Source of the DNA: a bacterium HR19
GTDB lineage: Bacteria; Calescibacteriota; Calescibacteriia; Calescibacteriales; Calescibacteriaceae
Length of the DNA stretch: 64,000 nt
Assembly: GCA_002898315.1 (NCBI GenBank)
Contig: BEHV01000007.1
Coordinates: 58,933 to 122,932 of the forward strand
Direction of reading: 5' to 3'
In this document: piece by piece, positions 9,643 through 18,604 of the stretch
Numbering within the stretch: position 1 is the stretch's first letter
Layout: each line of letters opens with the position of its first letter
Made by a program: the position numbers and the translations under genes
The notes under the pieces: model-generated
Databases searched by the model: none
Seen by the model: only the letters and a program-made list of their open reading frames with translations
What the model was told of the DNA's origin: nothing

Positions 9643-10371
9643 TTATGATACATTTATTTTTTGAAGTTTTATTTCGTCTTCAGTTTGAGACGCTGTTATT
9701 ATGAGAAAAGTTCCTTCTTTTTTTCCCCAGTATCCACTGTTTGCGATTATTTTGTTTCCGACTTTCATCAGAGATGGGATATGGCAATGTCCGAAAATAA
9801 CATAGTCGTACTGATTTTTTTCAGCTATGTCTATTGCGTTCTTTATCATGTTTGCAAATATCTCTTTTCTCTTGCCTCTTGTTGATGGAGAAATATTTTT
9901 TCTATATGAGAGGTTAGAGAGAAATTCTCCTATCTTGTTTATGCTTTTTGTGAAGTATCCATTTGTTATGACTTTGAAGAGCTTTTCTGTGCTCAGAACT
10001 GTTTTTCGGTAGATTTTATGCATTAGCTCTCCTGAATACATGTCTCCATGAGCTAAAAATATCTTTTTTCTGTTCAGGAGTATTATTTCTATCTCTCTCG
10101 CTCTCTTTACTCCTATATCATCAAGCCATACAAGGTTAAAATCGTGGTTCCCTTCAACATAAATTATACTATCCCTTTTCTTTTCTATGATGTTTATTAT
10201 TTCCGAAAATTCTGTTGTGTATTCTTCATTTCTACCTATCCATATATCAAATATGTCTCCGAGAAGTATTATTTTACCTTCTGTATTTTTGAGAAAATCT
10301 GCGAGGACCTTCTTTCTCGTATCTTTCGGTTTAAGATGTATATCAGACAAGATATATATTTTCTCTTCCAT
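9643..10371 (-). CDS. Metallophosphoesterase, LpxH-like (UDP-2,3-diacylglucosamine diphosphatase family)
   Basis: 242 aa with all calcineurin-type metal motifs in order: SDIHL (9-13), GDIFD, GNHDF, HGD and GHCHIP. The spacing and the insert between GNHD and GHCH resemble LpxH, which removes UMP from UDP-diacylglucosamine in lipid A synthesis. The fit is by family only and other phosphoesters are possible. It lies next to a phosphohexomutase, which fits an envelope role. Confidence 0.78.
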   Translation of the reverse strand: MEEKIYILSDIHLKPKDTRKKVLADFLKNTEGKIILLGDIFDIWIGRNEEYTTEFSEIINIIEKKRDSIIYVEGNHDFNLVWLDDIGVKRAREIEIILLNRKKIFLAHGDMYSGELMHKIYRKTVLSTEKLFKVITNGYFTKSINKIGEFLSNLSYRKNISPSTRGKRKEIFANMIKNAIDIAEKNQYDYVIFGHCHIPSLMKVGNKIIANSGYWGKKEGTFLIITASQTEDEIKLQKINVS

Positions 10372-10403
10372 TTTTCTGAATTGATTTCTTTTTTTACCTC
10401 AAT

Positions 10404-11804
10404 TTATTCTGGCTTTATATTTAACATTTTAGCGAATGAATTTATTATTTTTTCTGATGTTTCTTCGGATTCTGTTTCAGCATATACGCGTAGCACAGGT
10501 TCTGTTCCGGAGGGTCTGACAAGTAGAAATCCTCCGCCTTTGAATCGGATTTTTGTCCCATCTATTTTTTCTATTTTTTCCACTTTGAATCCGTTTATCT
10601 TATCAATCTCCTCTGCGGTTTTTACTGCTTTTTCTTTTATTTCATCACTCACGTGAAAGTCCTTTCTTATGTATCTGTGTTTTCCAAACCTTTTTTCAAT
10701 GTCTTTTACGAGTGCTGAAAAATCCTTTCCTTCAATTATGGAGTGAGTGAGAAATACGCAGGCACAGAACAAGCTATCCCTCTCTTTTAAGTGATAACTC
10801 ATACCTATACCGCCTGATTCCTCTCCTGCTATTATAGCGTTGTCTTCTATCATACCTTTTATGAGATGTTTGAATCCTACCGGAGTTGTTACTACTTCAA
10901 GTCCGTAATAGCTTGCTACCTTATCTATGATGTCAGACGCAGTTACGGTTTTATATACCTTCCCTTTTTGTTTTTTGTGTTTAACCGTGTGCTCTGTGAG
11001 TATGGCGAAGATTTTGTGAGCGTCAATTATTTTGCCTTCTTTTGAGCATGCGTATATTCTATCTCCGTCTCCATCAAATGCAAATCCATCGGATTTGAAT
11101 TTTTTGCAGTAGTTTTGGAGTGGTGTTAATGTGTATGGGGTAGGTTCTGGTTTCCCGAAAGGAGGAAAAAGAGGGTTTATCTCATTTCTCACTTCAACCG
11201 CTTTTTTTCCGAATATTCTTGTCGGAAGACCCGAGCAGGCGCCGTGCATGACATCAAAAATAACCTCGCTCTTCACCTTCTTCAAAAACTTATCAATTTC
11301 AGAATCTGCCCTGACCGACTCTATGTACGCAGAGATTATATCTTCTTTTTTTACTTTATCTGAGGATTCTTTTTTGAACCTTTGTTTTTCTTTCTCCCAA
11401 TCTATATCTTCAATGATTTTTTCTATTATTGAGGTGGTTTCAGGTGAAGCAGGACCTCCGAACCATTCTCTTATCTTATACCCGTTAAAATAGTATGGGT
11501 TGTGAGAAGCGGTAATTGCTACTCCTCCTGATAATTTTTGTGAGCTTATGAAAAAAGATACCGCAGGGGTAGGGCAGAATCTATCAGATAAAAACACCTT
11601 TATACCTTCTTCTGCGATAACTTTTCCTGCAAACTTTGCGAAATCTTCTGATAAGAACCTTGTATCATATCCTATTACAACTTCTGGATTTTTGAATTTT
11701 TCTTTTATGTATTTTGCTAATGCGAGAGATACTCTCCCAACATTGTCAAATGTGAAATCTTCTCCTATCTTTGCTCTCCAGCCATCTGTGCCAAACTTTA
11801 TCAC
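10404..11804 (-). CDS. Phosphoglucomutase/phosphomannomutase family protein
   Basis: 466 aa alpha-D-phosphohexomutase. It has the phosphoserine loop TASHNPYYFNGYK, the metal loop DGDGDR, the sugar-specificity loop GEESGGIG and the phosphate loop RPSGTEPVLRVYAE. It interconverts hexose 1- and 6-phosphates, feeding glycogen or surface sugars. The exact sugar cannot be read, and the family also includes glucosamine mutase. The start is GTG at 11804. Confidence 0.92.
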   Translation of the reverse strand: MIKFGTDGWRAKIGEDFTFDNVGRVSLALAKYIKEKFKNPEVVIGYDTRFLSEDFAKFAGKVIAEEGIKVFLSDRFCPTPAVSFFISSQKLSGGVAITASHNPYYFNGYKIREWFGGPASPETTSIIEKIIEDIDWEKEKQRFKKESSDKVKKEDIISAYIESVRADSEIDKFLKKVKSEVIFDVMHGACSGLPTRIFGKKAVEVRNEINPLFPPFGKPEPTPYTLTPLQNYCKKFKSDGFAFDGDGDRIYACSKEGKIIDAHKIFAILTEHTVKHKKQKGKVYKTVTASDIIDKVASYYGLEVVTTPVGFKHLIKGMIEDNAIIAGEESGGIGMSYHLKERDSLFCACVFLTHSIIEGKDFSALVKDIEKRFGKHRYIRKDFHVSDEIKEKAVKTAEEIDKINGFKVEKIEKIDGTKIRFKGGGFLLVRPSGTEPVLRVYAETESEETSEKIINSFAKMLNIKPE

Positions 11805-11889
11805 GATTTTAAAAATTTTTTATAAACATTTTATTTTTGGGTTTATTTTCAATTTTTCTTGACTCTCGTATATAAAACTTACCTTATTT

Positions 11890-12534
11890 TTACATTGTTC
11901 TGAATATTATATCCCAGAGCGGGGAGCTTACTCCGAATTTTTTATCTGGTCTTGAAAAATGGTGTTGTAGGTGATGCTTCCACAAAAACTTCAAAATTTT
12001 ATTCTTCGGTGCTTTAAAGTAGTGGACAGAAAAATGGGTCATATCATATAAGATGTAGCCGGTGGCTGTGCCAGCATAGATAGCAAAGGACTTTTCTCCA
12101 ACAAGATTATACATTATGGTCCAGACAACTATTGCAATGAGAATGCTCACCGCAGGTGGCATGACCAACCTTGTTGTATCCCACGGATACATATGATGAA
12201 CTCCGTGCATTATAAAATGCAACCTTCTGCCAAATTGACTTTTCGGCTGAAAATGAAAAACGAACCTGTGGAGAAAATACTCCATAAGCGTCCATATAAT
12301 CAATCCAGAAAAGAATAAGGGAATTATCTCTTTCAGTTCAAATGTTTTCACAGATTTATACAGCATAAAGATTATTATAGGTACATATATCACAAGGGGA
12401 GTTGCAGGGTGGACATGGCTTAATTTCTCAAGAATTGGATTTTCAAACATTCTCGGAATTCCTTTTCTTGGTCTCAGCCAATCTGGAAGCTCTGTTGACC
12501 TGCTTTTAAAAACTACCGCTTCCTCGCCCTGCAT
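11890..12534 (-). CDS. Fatty-acid hydroxylase / sterol desaturase superfamily membrane protein
   Basis: 214 aa with four hydrophobic segments and the histidine clusters of diiron membrane hydroxylases: HRFVFH (about residues 88-93), HGVHHMYPWDTTRLVMPP, HFSVHYF and HHLQHHFSRPDKKFGVSS. The order and the DTTRLVMPP segment resemble eukaryotic and bacterial fatty acid 2-hydroxylases (Scs7/FA2H group) more than sterol desaturases. The likely role is hydroxylation of an acyl chain of a membrane lipid, O2-dependent and fed by an unknown electron donor. The substrate is inference. Confidence 0.82.
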   Translation of the reverse strand: MQGEEAVVFKSRSTELPDWLRPRKGIPRMFENPILEKLSHVHPATPLVIYVPIIIFMLYKSVKTFELKEIIPLFFSGLIIWTLMEYFLHRFVFHFQPKSQFGRRLHFIMHGVHHMYPWDTTRLVMPPAVSILIAIVVWTIMYNLVGEKSFAIYAGTATGYILYDMTHFSVHYFKAPKNKILKFLWKHHLQHHFSRPDKKFGVSSPLWDIIFRTM

Positions 12535-12596
12535 AATCAGAAATTCTATAAAATCACTTTTTATTTTACATAAAATCTGAAATTATTTTTTTGCAA

Positions 12597-13256
12597 TTAT
12601 TCAATTTTGGGGTTTGTGATGAAGATTTTTTCTTCTTCGTTGTAATCTGCGTCAAGAACAACAACATTTCTCCTGTCTTCCGAAATTTTTATTTTACCTT
12701 CAAGGAATTTTTTTATAACCCAAGGATACATCACATGCTCTAACTTCTGAATCTTCTGTCTTATCTTTTCTTCTGAATCGTTTGGAGAAACAAGAACTAT
12801 TCCCTGTGCTATTATAGGTCCTCCATCTACTGATTCATCTACAAAATGCACTGTGCATCCCGTCACTCTCACTCCATATTTTTTGGCTCTCTCTATTGCT
12901 TTTGTTGTTCCTTGAAAGGCAGGGAGAATTGAAGGGTGTATGTTCAGGATTTTGAACTTCCATTTTGAAACGAATTCTGGTGATAGAATTCTCATAAAGC
13001 CAGCCAGAGCTATCACATCTGGATTTATTTTCTTTAAAATGGTGTCTGCTTTTTCTTCTGCGGTTCTTTTATCTTGCCAGCTGATTACTATTGATGGTAT
13101 TCCGAATTTTTCAGCTCTTTTTATAACTGGTGCATCTGCTCTGTCTGAAATCAGGAGGGAAACTTCTCCATCTATGTAATTTTCTTTTGATTTTCTGGCT
13201 ATTTCTTCAAAGTTTGTTCCACTTCCCGATGCGAACACAACTATTCTTTTTCTCAT
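12597..13256 (-). CDS. purN: Phosphoribosylglycinamide formyltransferase
   Basis: Transfers a formyl group from 10-formyl-THF to GAR in purine synthesis. FASGSGTNFEEI opens the protein, followed by LAGFMRILS, the catalytic region LNIHPSILPAFQG and HFVDESVDGGPIIAQ. I chose the ATG at 13256, which gives a normal N-terminus. The frame extends upstream to a TTG at 13349 that overlaps the preceding gene's stop, but that 31-residue extension is basic and hydrophobic and unlike the family. Confidence 0.93.
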   Translation of the reverse strand: MRKRIVVFASGSGTNFEEIARKSKENYIDGEVSLLISDRADAPVIKRAEKFGIPSIVISWQDKRTAEEKADTILKKINPDVIALAGFMRILSPEFVSKWKFKILNIHPSILPAFQGTTKAIERAKKYGVRVTGCTVHFVDESVDGGPIIAQGIVLVSPNDSEEKIRQKIQKLEHVMYPWVIKKFLEGKIKISEDRRNVVVLDADYNEEEKIFITNPKIE

Positions 13257-13345
13257 CAGAAACAAAAAATAAAAGAGAAATCTCATGAAAATCTTTTTTC
13301 TATTGTTTTTGTTTGCTGTTTTATTTTTCTGTGCTGATAATGTTT

Positions 13346-13966
13346 TCAAATTGACACTTTGAGGTTTTGAATCACTTTATCTGTGAAGCAGGACATTATG
13401 AGTAGGTCTGCTAACCCCTTGCCTTTTATCATTATATGTTTTCTCAAAATTGCTTCTTTTTCAAATCCAAGCGATTCAAAAATTCTTATTGTGTTGAGCT
13501 GGTGAAACGGAACCTGTGCTATTACTTTTTTAAACCCTCTTTTTACGGCGTTGAAGAAGAGCTCAGAAACAATCTTTTTTCCAAGACCGAGGTTTCTGAA
13601 ATCTTTTGCGACAACTATTCTTATTTCTGCAACATGTCTGGTCCAGAAGTAATTTGAAGCGTGGAGGGTGCCGTCTGCTACTATTTTACCATCAAAAATC
13701 GCTATTATTGGCAAAACTACATCATAGTTCAGATTCTCTCCCCACTTTATTATTGTCTCTTTTCTTGATACATCATCTCGCAGGAACATTTTATCATCAG
13801 GGTCAAGCTTGGAGAAAAAATCATACAGTGCTTCAACATCTTCTTTTATCATAGGTCTTATAGCAACTTCTCTTCCATCTTTTAGAACAAACTTTTTAGG
13901 ATAATCCGAAAGGAGAGGAAACCTTTTGAAATACTGTGTTTCTGTCTGAGAAACCGTGCTTTCCAT
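13346..13966 (-). CDS. GNAT-family N-acetyltransferase
   Basis: 206 aa. The acetyl-CoA-binding motif RNLGLGKKIVSEL is preceded by the strand AEIRIVVAKD and followed by LNTIRIFESLGFEKEAI, the usual GNAT order. A roughly 25-residue N-terminal stretch precedes the domain start (VAIRPMIKEDVEALYDFF). It lies directly upstream of purN and probably shares its transcript. The substrate is unknown. Confidence 0.88.
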   Translation of the reverse strand: MESTVSQTETQYFKRFPLLSDYPKKFVLKDGREVAIRPMIKEDVEALYDFFSKLDPDDKMFLRDDVSRKETIIKWGENLNYDVVLPIIAIFDGKIVADGTLHASNYFWTRHVAEIRIVVAKDFRNLGLGKKIVSELFFNAVKRGFKKVIAQVPFHQLNTIRIFESLGFEKEAILRKHIMIKGKGLADLLIMSCFTDKVIQNLKVSI

Positions 13967-14045
13967 ATCTATAAATAAGTTAATAACAGTTTCAGAAAAA
14001 GCTTTCTTTTGAACAAATCAGTTATAATTTCATTCTTTTCAAAAA

Positions 14046-14924
14046 GTGAAGGTCAGCGGATTTACAATAATAAGGAATGGAGTAAAATATCACTACTACT
14101 TTGAGCAAGCCATACTCTCTATACTTCCAATATGCGATGAATTCGTAATAAATTACGGTGAGAGCGAAGACAAAACATTGGAAAGATTACACAAAATAAA
14201 GCAAAAATTTCCAGATAAAATAAAGATAATAAGAACCTTCTGGGATGAATCTTTGAGAGAAGAAGGAAAAATTCTCTCAATACAAACAAATATAGCACTT
14301 GAACTATGTTCCGGCGACTGGTGCTTTTATATCCAAGCAGATGAAGTGGTCCACGAAAAATATCTCCCGGAAATAAAAAAGAACCTTGAAAAATATCTTG
14401 ATGATGAAAGAGTTGAGGGATTTGCTCTAAACTACCTACACTTTTACGGAAGTTTTTTTACTTACTTTGACAGGCGTCCTTTTTACAGAAGAGAGGTGAG
14501 AATAATAAGGAATAATGGAAGAATAAAGTCGGTCCGAGATGCTCAGGGTTTCAGAGTTGATGGAAAAAGAAAACCACGCGCCAAAATCATAAATGCTTAT
14601 ATATACCACTACGGCTGGGTCAGACCTGAAAAAGTTATGCTTGAAAAAATGAAAAATATGGATAGATACTGGCACGATGATGAATGGATTTCTCAAAGAT
14701 ATAGAAAAATAACCAGAGTATTTAATAATTTTGAGGGAGCGAAATTTTTCTACGGAGAACACCCGAAGGTCATGCAAGATATTATAGCTTCAGCTGATTG
14801 GCAAGTTATACCTTCTCCCGAAGATATAAAGATAAAATCGCCTTTTAAATTTCTTCTCAACATTATAGAAGATAAAATTTTGAAAACTCAGATTTTTGAG
14901 CATAAAAACTTCAAACCAATTTGA
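14046..14924 (+). CDS. Glycosyltransferase family 2-like protein
   Basis: 292 aa. The N-terminal GT-A region has GFTIIRNGVKYHYYFEQAI, CDEFVINYGESEDKT and a DxD-like IQADEVVHEKY. The C-terminal half is rich in aromatic and basic residues. The start is GTG at 14046. It opens a group of five glycosyltransferases (14.0-18.6 kb) and probably adds a sugar to an envelope polysaccharide; donor and acceptor are unknown. Confidence 0.82.
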   Translation: MKVSGFTIIRNGVKYHYYFEQAILSILPICDEFVINYGESEDKTLERLHKIKQKFPDKIKIIRTFWDESLREEGKILSIQTNIALELCSGDWCFYIQADEVVHEKYLPEIKKNLEKYLDDERVEGFALNYLHFYGSFFTYFDRRPFYRREVRIIRNNGRIKSVRDAQGFRVDGKRKPRAKIINAYIYHYGWVRPEKVMLEKMKNMDRYWHDDEWISQRYRKITRVFNNFEGAKFFYGEHPKVMQDIIASADWQVIPSPEDIKIKSPFKFLLNIIEDKILKTQIFEHKNFKPI

Positions 14925-14955
14925 AATTGCTCGCAACAAAATTTAATTTTTAACT

Positions 14956-15711
14956 ATGCCTTTACCTCTTTCTGTCGCTATAATAACGCTAAATGAAGAA
15001 AATTTTATAGGCGATTGTATAAAAAGCACTCTTGATATAGCAGACGAAATTGTTGTCGTTGATTCATTCTCTTCTGATAAGACAGCTGAAATTTCTGAAT
15101 CACTCGGAGCAAAAGTGATAAGGAGAGCTTTTGATGATTTCTCTGAACAGAAAAATTTCGCTCTGAATATGTGCAAAAATGATTGGGTCCTTTTCCTTGA
15201 TGCAGACGAACTTCTATCTGAAAAAGCAAGACAAGAAATAAAGAAAATAAATTTCTCTGATACCGATTTTTCCGGCTTCAAAATGAAAAGAAAAAATTTT
15301 TATCTCGGAGCTCATGTGAGGGTCTGGGATGAGTGGGTTCTGCGACTTTTCAGAAAATCAAAAGGTAGGTGGGTCGGAAAATATGTCCATGAAAAAGTCC
15401 ACCTTGACGGAAAAATTGGAAAACTTGATGGTGAGATAATTCACTTCCCATATCACTCGGTATATGAACACCTTCAGAAAACCTTGAAGTTCGGTCTGCT
15501 CTCCTCAAACAAAAAATATGAAGAAGGAGAGAAGTTTTCATTAAACAAATTGATTTTCTCTCCCTTTTGGGCTTTCTTCAAAACACTCATTCTGAAAAAC
15601 GGATTTAAGGATGGAGTAAGGGGGTTGATAATCTCATACTCAGCTATGATAGATAGGATTGTGCGTTATTCTCTTTTGTGGGAAAGAGATGTTCAGGAAA
15701 AGAAAAGATGA
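14956..15711 (+). CDS. Glycosyltransferase family 2, WaaE/KdtX-like
   Basis: 251 aa. The GT2 fold starts at once (AIITLNEENFIGDCIKS), with IVVVDSFSSDKTAEI, the nucleotide-sugar DxD in FLDADELLS and the WaaE-type tail LKNGFKDGVRGLIIS. WaaE enzymes add a sugar to lipopolysaccharide core heptose. A TTTAAT hexamer stands 8 bases before the ATG. Its last 68 bases overlap the convergent next gene. Confidence 0.87.
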   Translation: MPLPLSVAIITLNEENFIGDCIKSTLDIADEIVVVDSFSSDKTAEISESLGAKVIRRAFDDFSEQKNFALNMCKNDWVLFLDADELLSEKARQEIKKINFSDTDFSGFKMKRKNFYLGAHVRVWDEWVLRLFRKSKGRWVGKYVHEKVHLDGKIGKLDGEIIHFPYHSVYEHLQKTLKFGLLSSNKKYEEGEKFSLNKLIFSPFWAFFKTLILKNGFKDGVRGLIISYSAMIDRIVRYSLLWERDVQEKKR

Positions 15712-16516
15712 TTCTGAAAGTGTAGGTAAAAACTCTCTTGAATAGAATCAAAAACTCTTTGTCTTCTATGTATTTTTTAAATTCGTCTTTTTCAATATAT
15801 TTCCCCCATCTTGCTATGAGTTTTTTCAGAGCCGACCTTCTTATTTTATCTATGCGCTCTGATTTTTCAGATGAACTTTCAAGGTGTATTCCGTATGAGT
15901 GCGGAGTATATATTACTTTCAGTCCTGCTTTTCTTATTCGGAAACAGAGGTCAATATCTTCACACGAGAAAAAGTAATCTGTACTGAACTTCACTTTTTC
16001 AAAAACTTCTCTCCTTATTCCAATGACAGCCCCGGTTACCGCTTGAAATTCTCTCTCTTTGTTTGCTGATATGAAACTACCTTCTTTTTTTCTGTATATG
16101 TGAATTGGCTCTGAAAATATGTTGAAGCATATTCCTGCGTGTTGAATTTTTCCGTCTTCGTAAAGAAGTTTTATACCTACTGCTCCCACATACTCTTTTT
16201 GAAGCAGATAAATTATTGGTTCGTTCCAGTTTTCTCCTACGAACACATCTTGATTGAGAAACACTATGTTTTCTCCTTTTGATATTTCTGCCCCTCTGTT
16301 GCAGGTTTGAGCGAAACCTCCTCTGGGGTTCATTATAACCTTCACATCAAATTTTTCTCTGAGATGAAAGAGAAAATCCTTGGAATCAAATCCGTCTGAT
16401 GATATAATTACTTCAAAATCCCCTGTTGTATTTTTGTATATGTTTTCAAGGCACATTTTTATGAAATTTTCTCCTCTGTAAAATGGCATGATTATGCTCA
16501 AATTTCTGCTTCTCAT
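15644..16516 (-). CDS. Glycosyltransferase family 2, rhamnosyltransferase-like
   Basis: 290 aa. It has IIMPFYRGENFIKMCLENI, the DxD-region FLNQDVFVG, the acceptor-side TGAVIGIRREVFEKV, and the ED pair in FFSCEDIDLCFRIRKAG typical of polysaccharide GT2 enzymes. The last 68 bases are shared in antisense with the WaaE-like gene (15644-15711), so each gene codes in the other's tail. Confidence 0.87.
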   Translation of the reverse strand: MRSRNLSIIMPFYRGENFIKMCLENIYKNTTGDFEVIISSDGFDSKDFLFHLREKFDVKVIMNPRGGFAQTCNRGAEISKGENIVFLNQDVFVGENWNEPIIYLLQKEYVGAVGIKLLYEDGKIQHAGICFNIFSEPIHIYRKKEGSFISANKEREFQAVTGAVIGIRREVFEKVKFSTDYFFSCEDIDLCFRIRKAGLKVIYTPHSYGIHLESSSEKSERIDKIRRSALKKLIARWGKYIEKDEFKKYIEDKEFLILFKRVFTYTFRIIFSFPEHLFPTKENNAQSYLS

Positions 16517-16570
16517 TTTTTGTTTCGGTTTTTGTATTCTTTAATTTTAATGGGTTCAGATGGAGTTATT

Positions 16571-17605
16571 TTATTCTGTTAAACTTTTGTATATTTCATA
16601 GATTTCTTTGGCTGACTTTTCCCACGAGAACATTTTTGCTCTTTTTAGTCCTTCTTCTGATAGCTTTTTTTGAAGTTCTGGGGAGGTCAGAATTTTTTCT
16701 ACTTTTTCTGCAATATCTTCTGGTGAGTATGGATTACAGAGCAGTGCAGAGTTTCCTGCGATTTCTTCGTGCGCTCCTCCCAAAGATGTTATCACAGGGC
16801 ATCCACAAGCCATAGATTCAACTATCGGAAGCCCAAAGCCACCAGATACAGCTGGAAAAAGAAGAACATCCGCCAAATTATATAGTTCAACCATTCTGTC
16901 TTCATCAATATATCCAAGGTTTTCGCATCCTCTCACATCTTTTATACCTGCTGATATAAATCTCACTCCCTTGAACCTCTTTTTCAGTATATCTATCGCT
17001 TTTTCTATGTTTTCTATGTTTTCTACTGTATCTCCTGTTATCAAAATAAGAACAATTTTTTCTGTTTTTCCAGAGAAATTTTTCTTGATTTCGTCTCTAT
17101 TTGGTAGTGGTCTGAACTTTTCAGAAACTCCGTTATATATTACCTTTACCTTTCTCTCATCTATATTCAATTTTTCTATTATTCTTCTTTTTGAGAAGCT
17201 TGAAATTGTAATGATTATATCTGCAAATTTTGCAAAAACTTTTGCTCTTTCTATCTCATCTTTTTTTTCGAGGTGATGTATTGTCAGGACATATTTTATT
17301 TTTTTGTTGTCAAGAAATCTATATATTTTCCCGCCGAGTCCGTGGTATATATCAAATTTTTCTTTTAGTATTCCTAATGGTTCACCGATTATACTGAAAG
17401 TTAATATTTTTTTTACTCTGCGATAGAGTAAAGGGTATTTTTCTGCATTTTTTATTTTGTTCCATCTTGATGGTCTAACTCCTATGTAAATTTCATCGGT
17501 CATATTGCTTGTTTTCAGGAGATTTTGAGCTATGTTCAGGCAGTAGTTTTTTATTCCTGCTCCTTTTTCGTCAAAAATCTGTGTTCCATCAAGTATAACT
17601 TTCAT
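16571..17605 (-). CDS. Glycosyltransferase family 4
   Basis: 344 aa GT-B enzyme. The N-terminal domain holds GAGIKNYCLNIAQNLL and the TIHHL strand. The C-terminal donor domain has VLILITGD, GYIDEDRMVELYNLADVLLFPA and the diagnostic EX7E stretch GGFGLPIVESMACGCPVI. It is a retaining sugar transferase, likely using a GDP- or UDP-sugar, in the same envelope gene group. Confidence 0.93.
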   Translation of the reverse strand: MKVILDGTQIFDEKGAGIKNYCLNIAQNLLKTSNMTDEIYIGVRPSRWNKIKNAEKYPLLYRRVKKILTFSIIGEPLGILKEKFDIYHGLGGKIYRFLDNKKIKYVLTIHHLEKKDEIERAKVFAKFADIIITISSFSKRRIIEKLNIDERKVKVIYNGVSEKFRPLPNRDEIKKNFSGKTEKIVLILITGDTVENIENIEKAIDILKKRFKGVRFISAGIKDVRGCENLGYIDEDRMVELYNLADVLLFPAVSGGFGLPIVESMACGCPVITSLGGAHEEIAGNSALLCNPYSPEDIAEKVEKILTSPELQKKLSEEGLKRAKMFSWEKSAKEIYEIYKSLTE

Positions 17606-17696
17606 CTCACTTGAAAGGTATTTTATGTTTATTTTCAGGTAGTTATAACATTGTAAAACCTTTTCTCTTTACAAAAATACATATAAAAATTAAGAG

Positions 17697-18563
17697 ATGG
17701 GAAAGATACCGATAAGCATTTTGATTAATACATTTAATGAGGAGCGAAACATCCGGAATTGTCTTGAAAGCGTTAAATGGGCAGATGATATAGTTATAGT
17801 TGATATGTATAGCGATGATAAAACGGTTGAAATTGCGAAGAAATATACACATAGAATATTCTTTTTTGAAAGATGTGGATATGCGGACCCAGCTAGGCAG
17901 TTTGCATTAGAGCAGGCAAAATATGATTGGTGTCTTATAGTTGATGCTGATGAAATAGTACCTTATAAGATGTTTTTAAGAATTAAGCACATAATTGAAA
18001 ACGATTTAGCCGACATAGTTTATCTACCTTGTAATAATTATTTTTTTGGTATTCTGTTGCAGGGAAACGGATGGGCACCTTTGCAAGATGTATTGCCACG
18101 ACTATTTAAAAAGCAATTTGTAGAACTTACTCCCGCAGTACATTCTATTTTTAAAATAAAGGGGAATCCTAGAAAGTTGCTTGTTGAAAATCCAGAGGAA
18201 GGATTTATTCATTTTGGTTATATTGATGTAGAACATTTTATAGATAAACTCAACAGATATACTACAATTGAAGCAAAAAATATGTTTGAAGGGTTAAAAC
18301 AAAGACCAAAAAGCTTTTGGAAAGAATTTTCATCAATTATAAAAGAAGTAAGGCGTAGATTTATATCCAAACGCGGCTATAAAGATGGAATAATCGGTTT
18401 ATATTTGGCAATGTTAATGGGTTGTTATAAAGTTGCTTCGTATCTTAAATTGAGAATTATGCATTTATATAATACCTCTAATCCCAGAGAACAGATTCTT
18501 AAAAAATATAATGAAATAGCTGAGAGTTTTCTAAAAGAATACAAAACGGAAATAGAAAAATGA
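17697..18563 (+). CDS. Glycosyltransferase family 2, WaaE-like, with atypical codon use
   Basis: 288 aa. It has ISILINTFNEERNIRNCLES, IVIVDMYSDDKTVEI, the DxD in IVDADEIV and the tail KRGYKDGIIGLYLAML, as in WaaE-type enzymes. Compared with its neighbours it uses more TTA, TTG, CTA and CGN codons and is more AT-rich, which suggests separate acquisition. A TATAAA hexamer (17682-17687) lies 9 bases before the ATG. It diverges from the GT4 gene. Confidence 0.88.
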   Translation: MGKIPISILINTFNEERNIRNCLESVKWADDIVIVDMYSDDKTVEIAKKYTHRIFFFERCGYADPARQFALEQAKYDWCLIVDADEIVPYKMFLRIKHIIENDLADIVYLPCNNYFFGILLQGNGWAPLQDVLPRLFKKQFVELTPAVHSIFKIKGNPRKLLVENPEEGFIHFGYIDVEHFIDKLNRYTTIEAKNMFEGLKQRPKSFWKEFSSIIKEVRRRFISKRGYKDGIIGLYLAMLMGCYKVASYLKLRIMHLYNTSNPREQILKKYNEIAESFLKEYKTEIEK

Positions 18564-18604
18564 GCGAATTTTCTATAATTATCCTTTCTATGACCGTTTC
18601 TTTT

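Noticed and set aside
10144-10656. 170-codon open frame on the + strand
   Set aside because: Lies antisense over two well-supported genes and is dominated by Phe, Ile and Ser from reversed codons.
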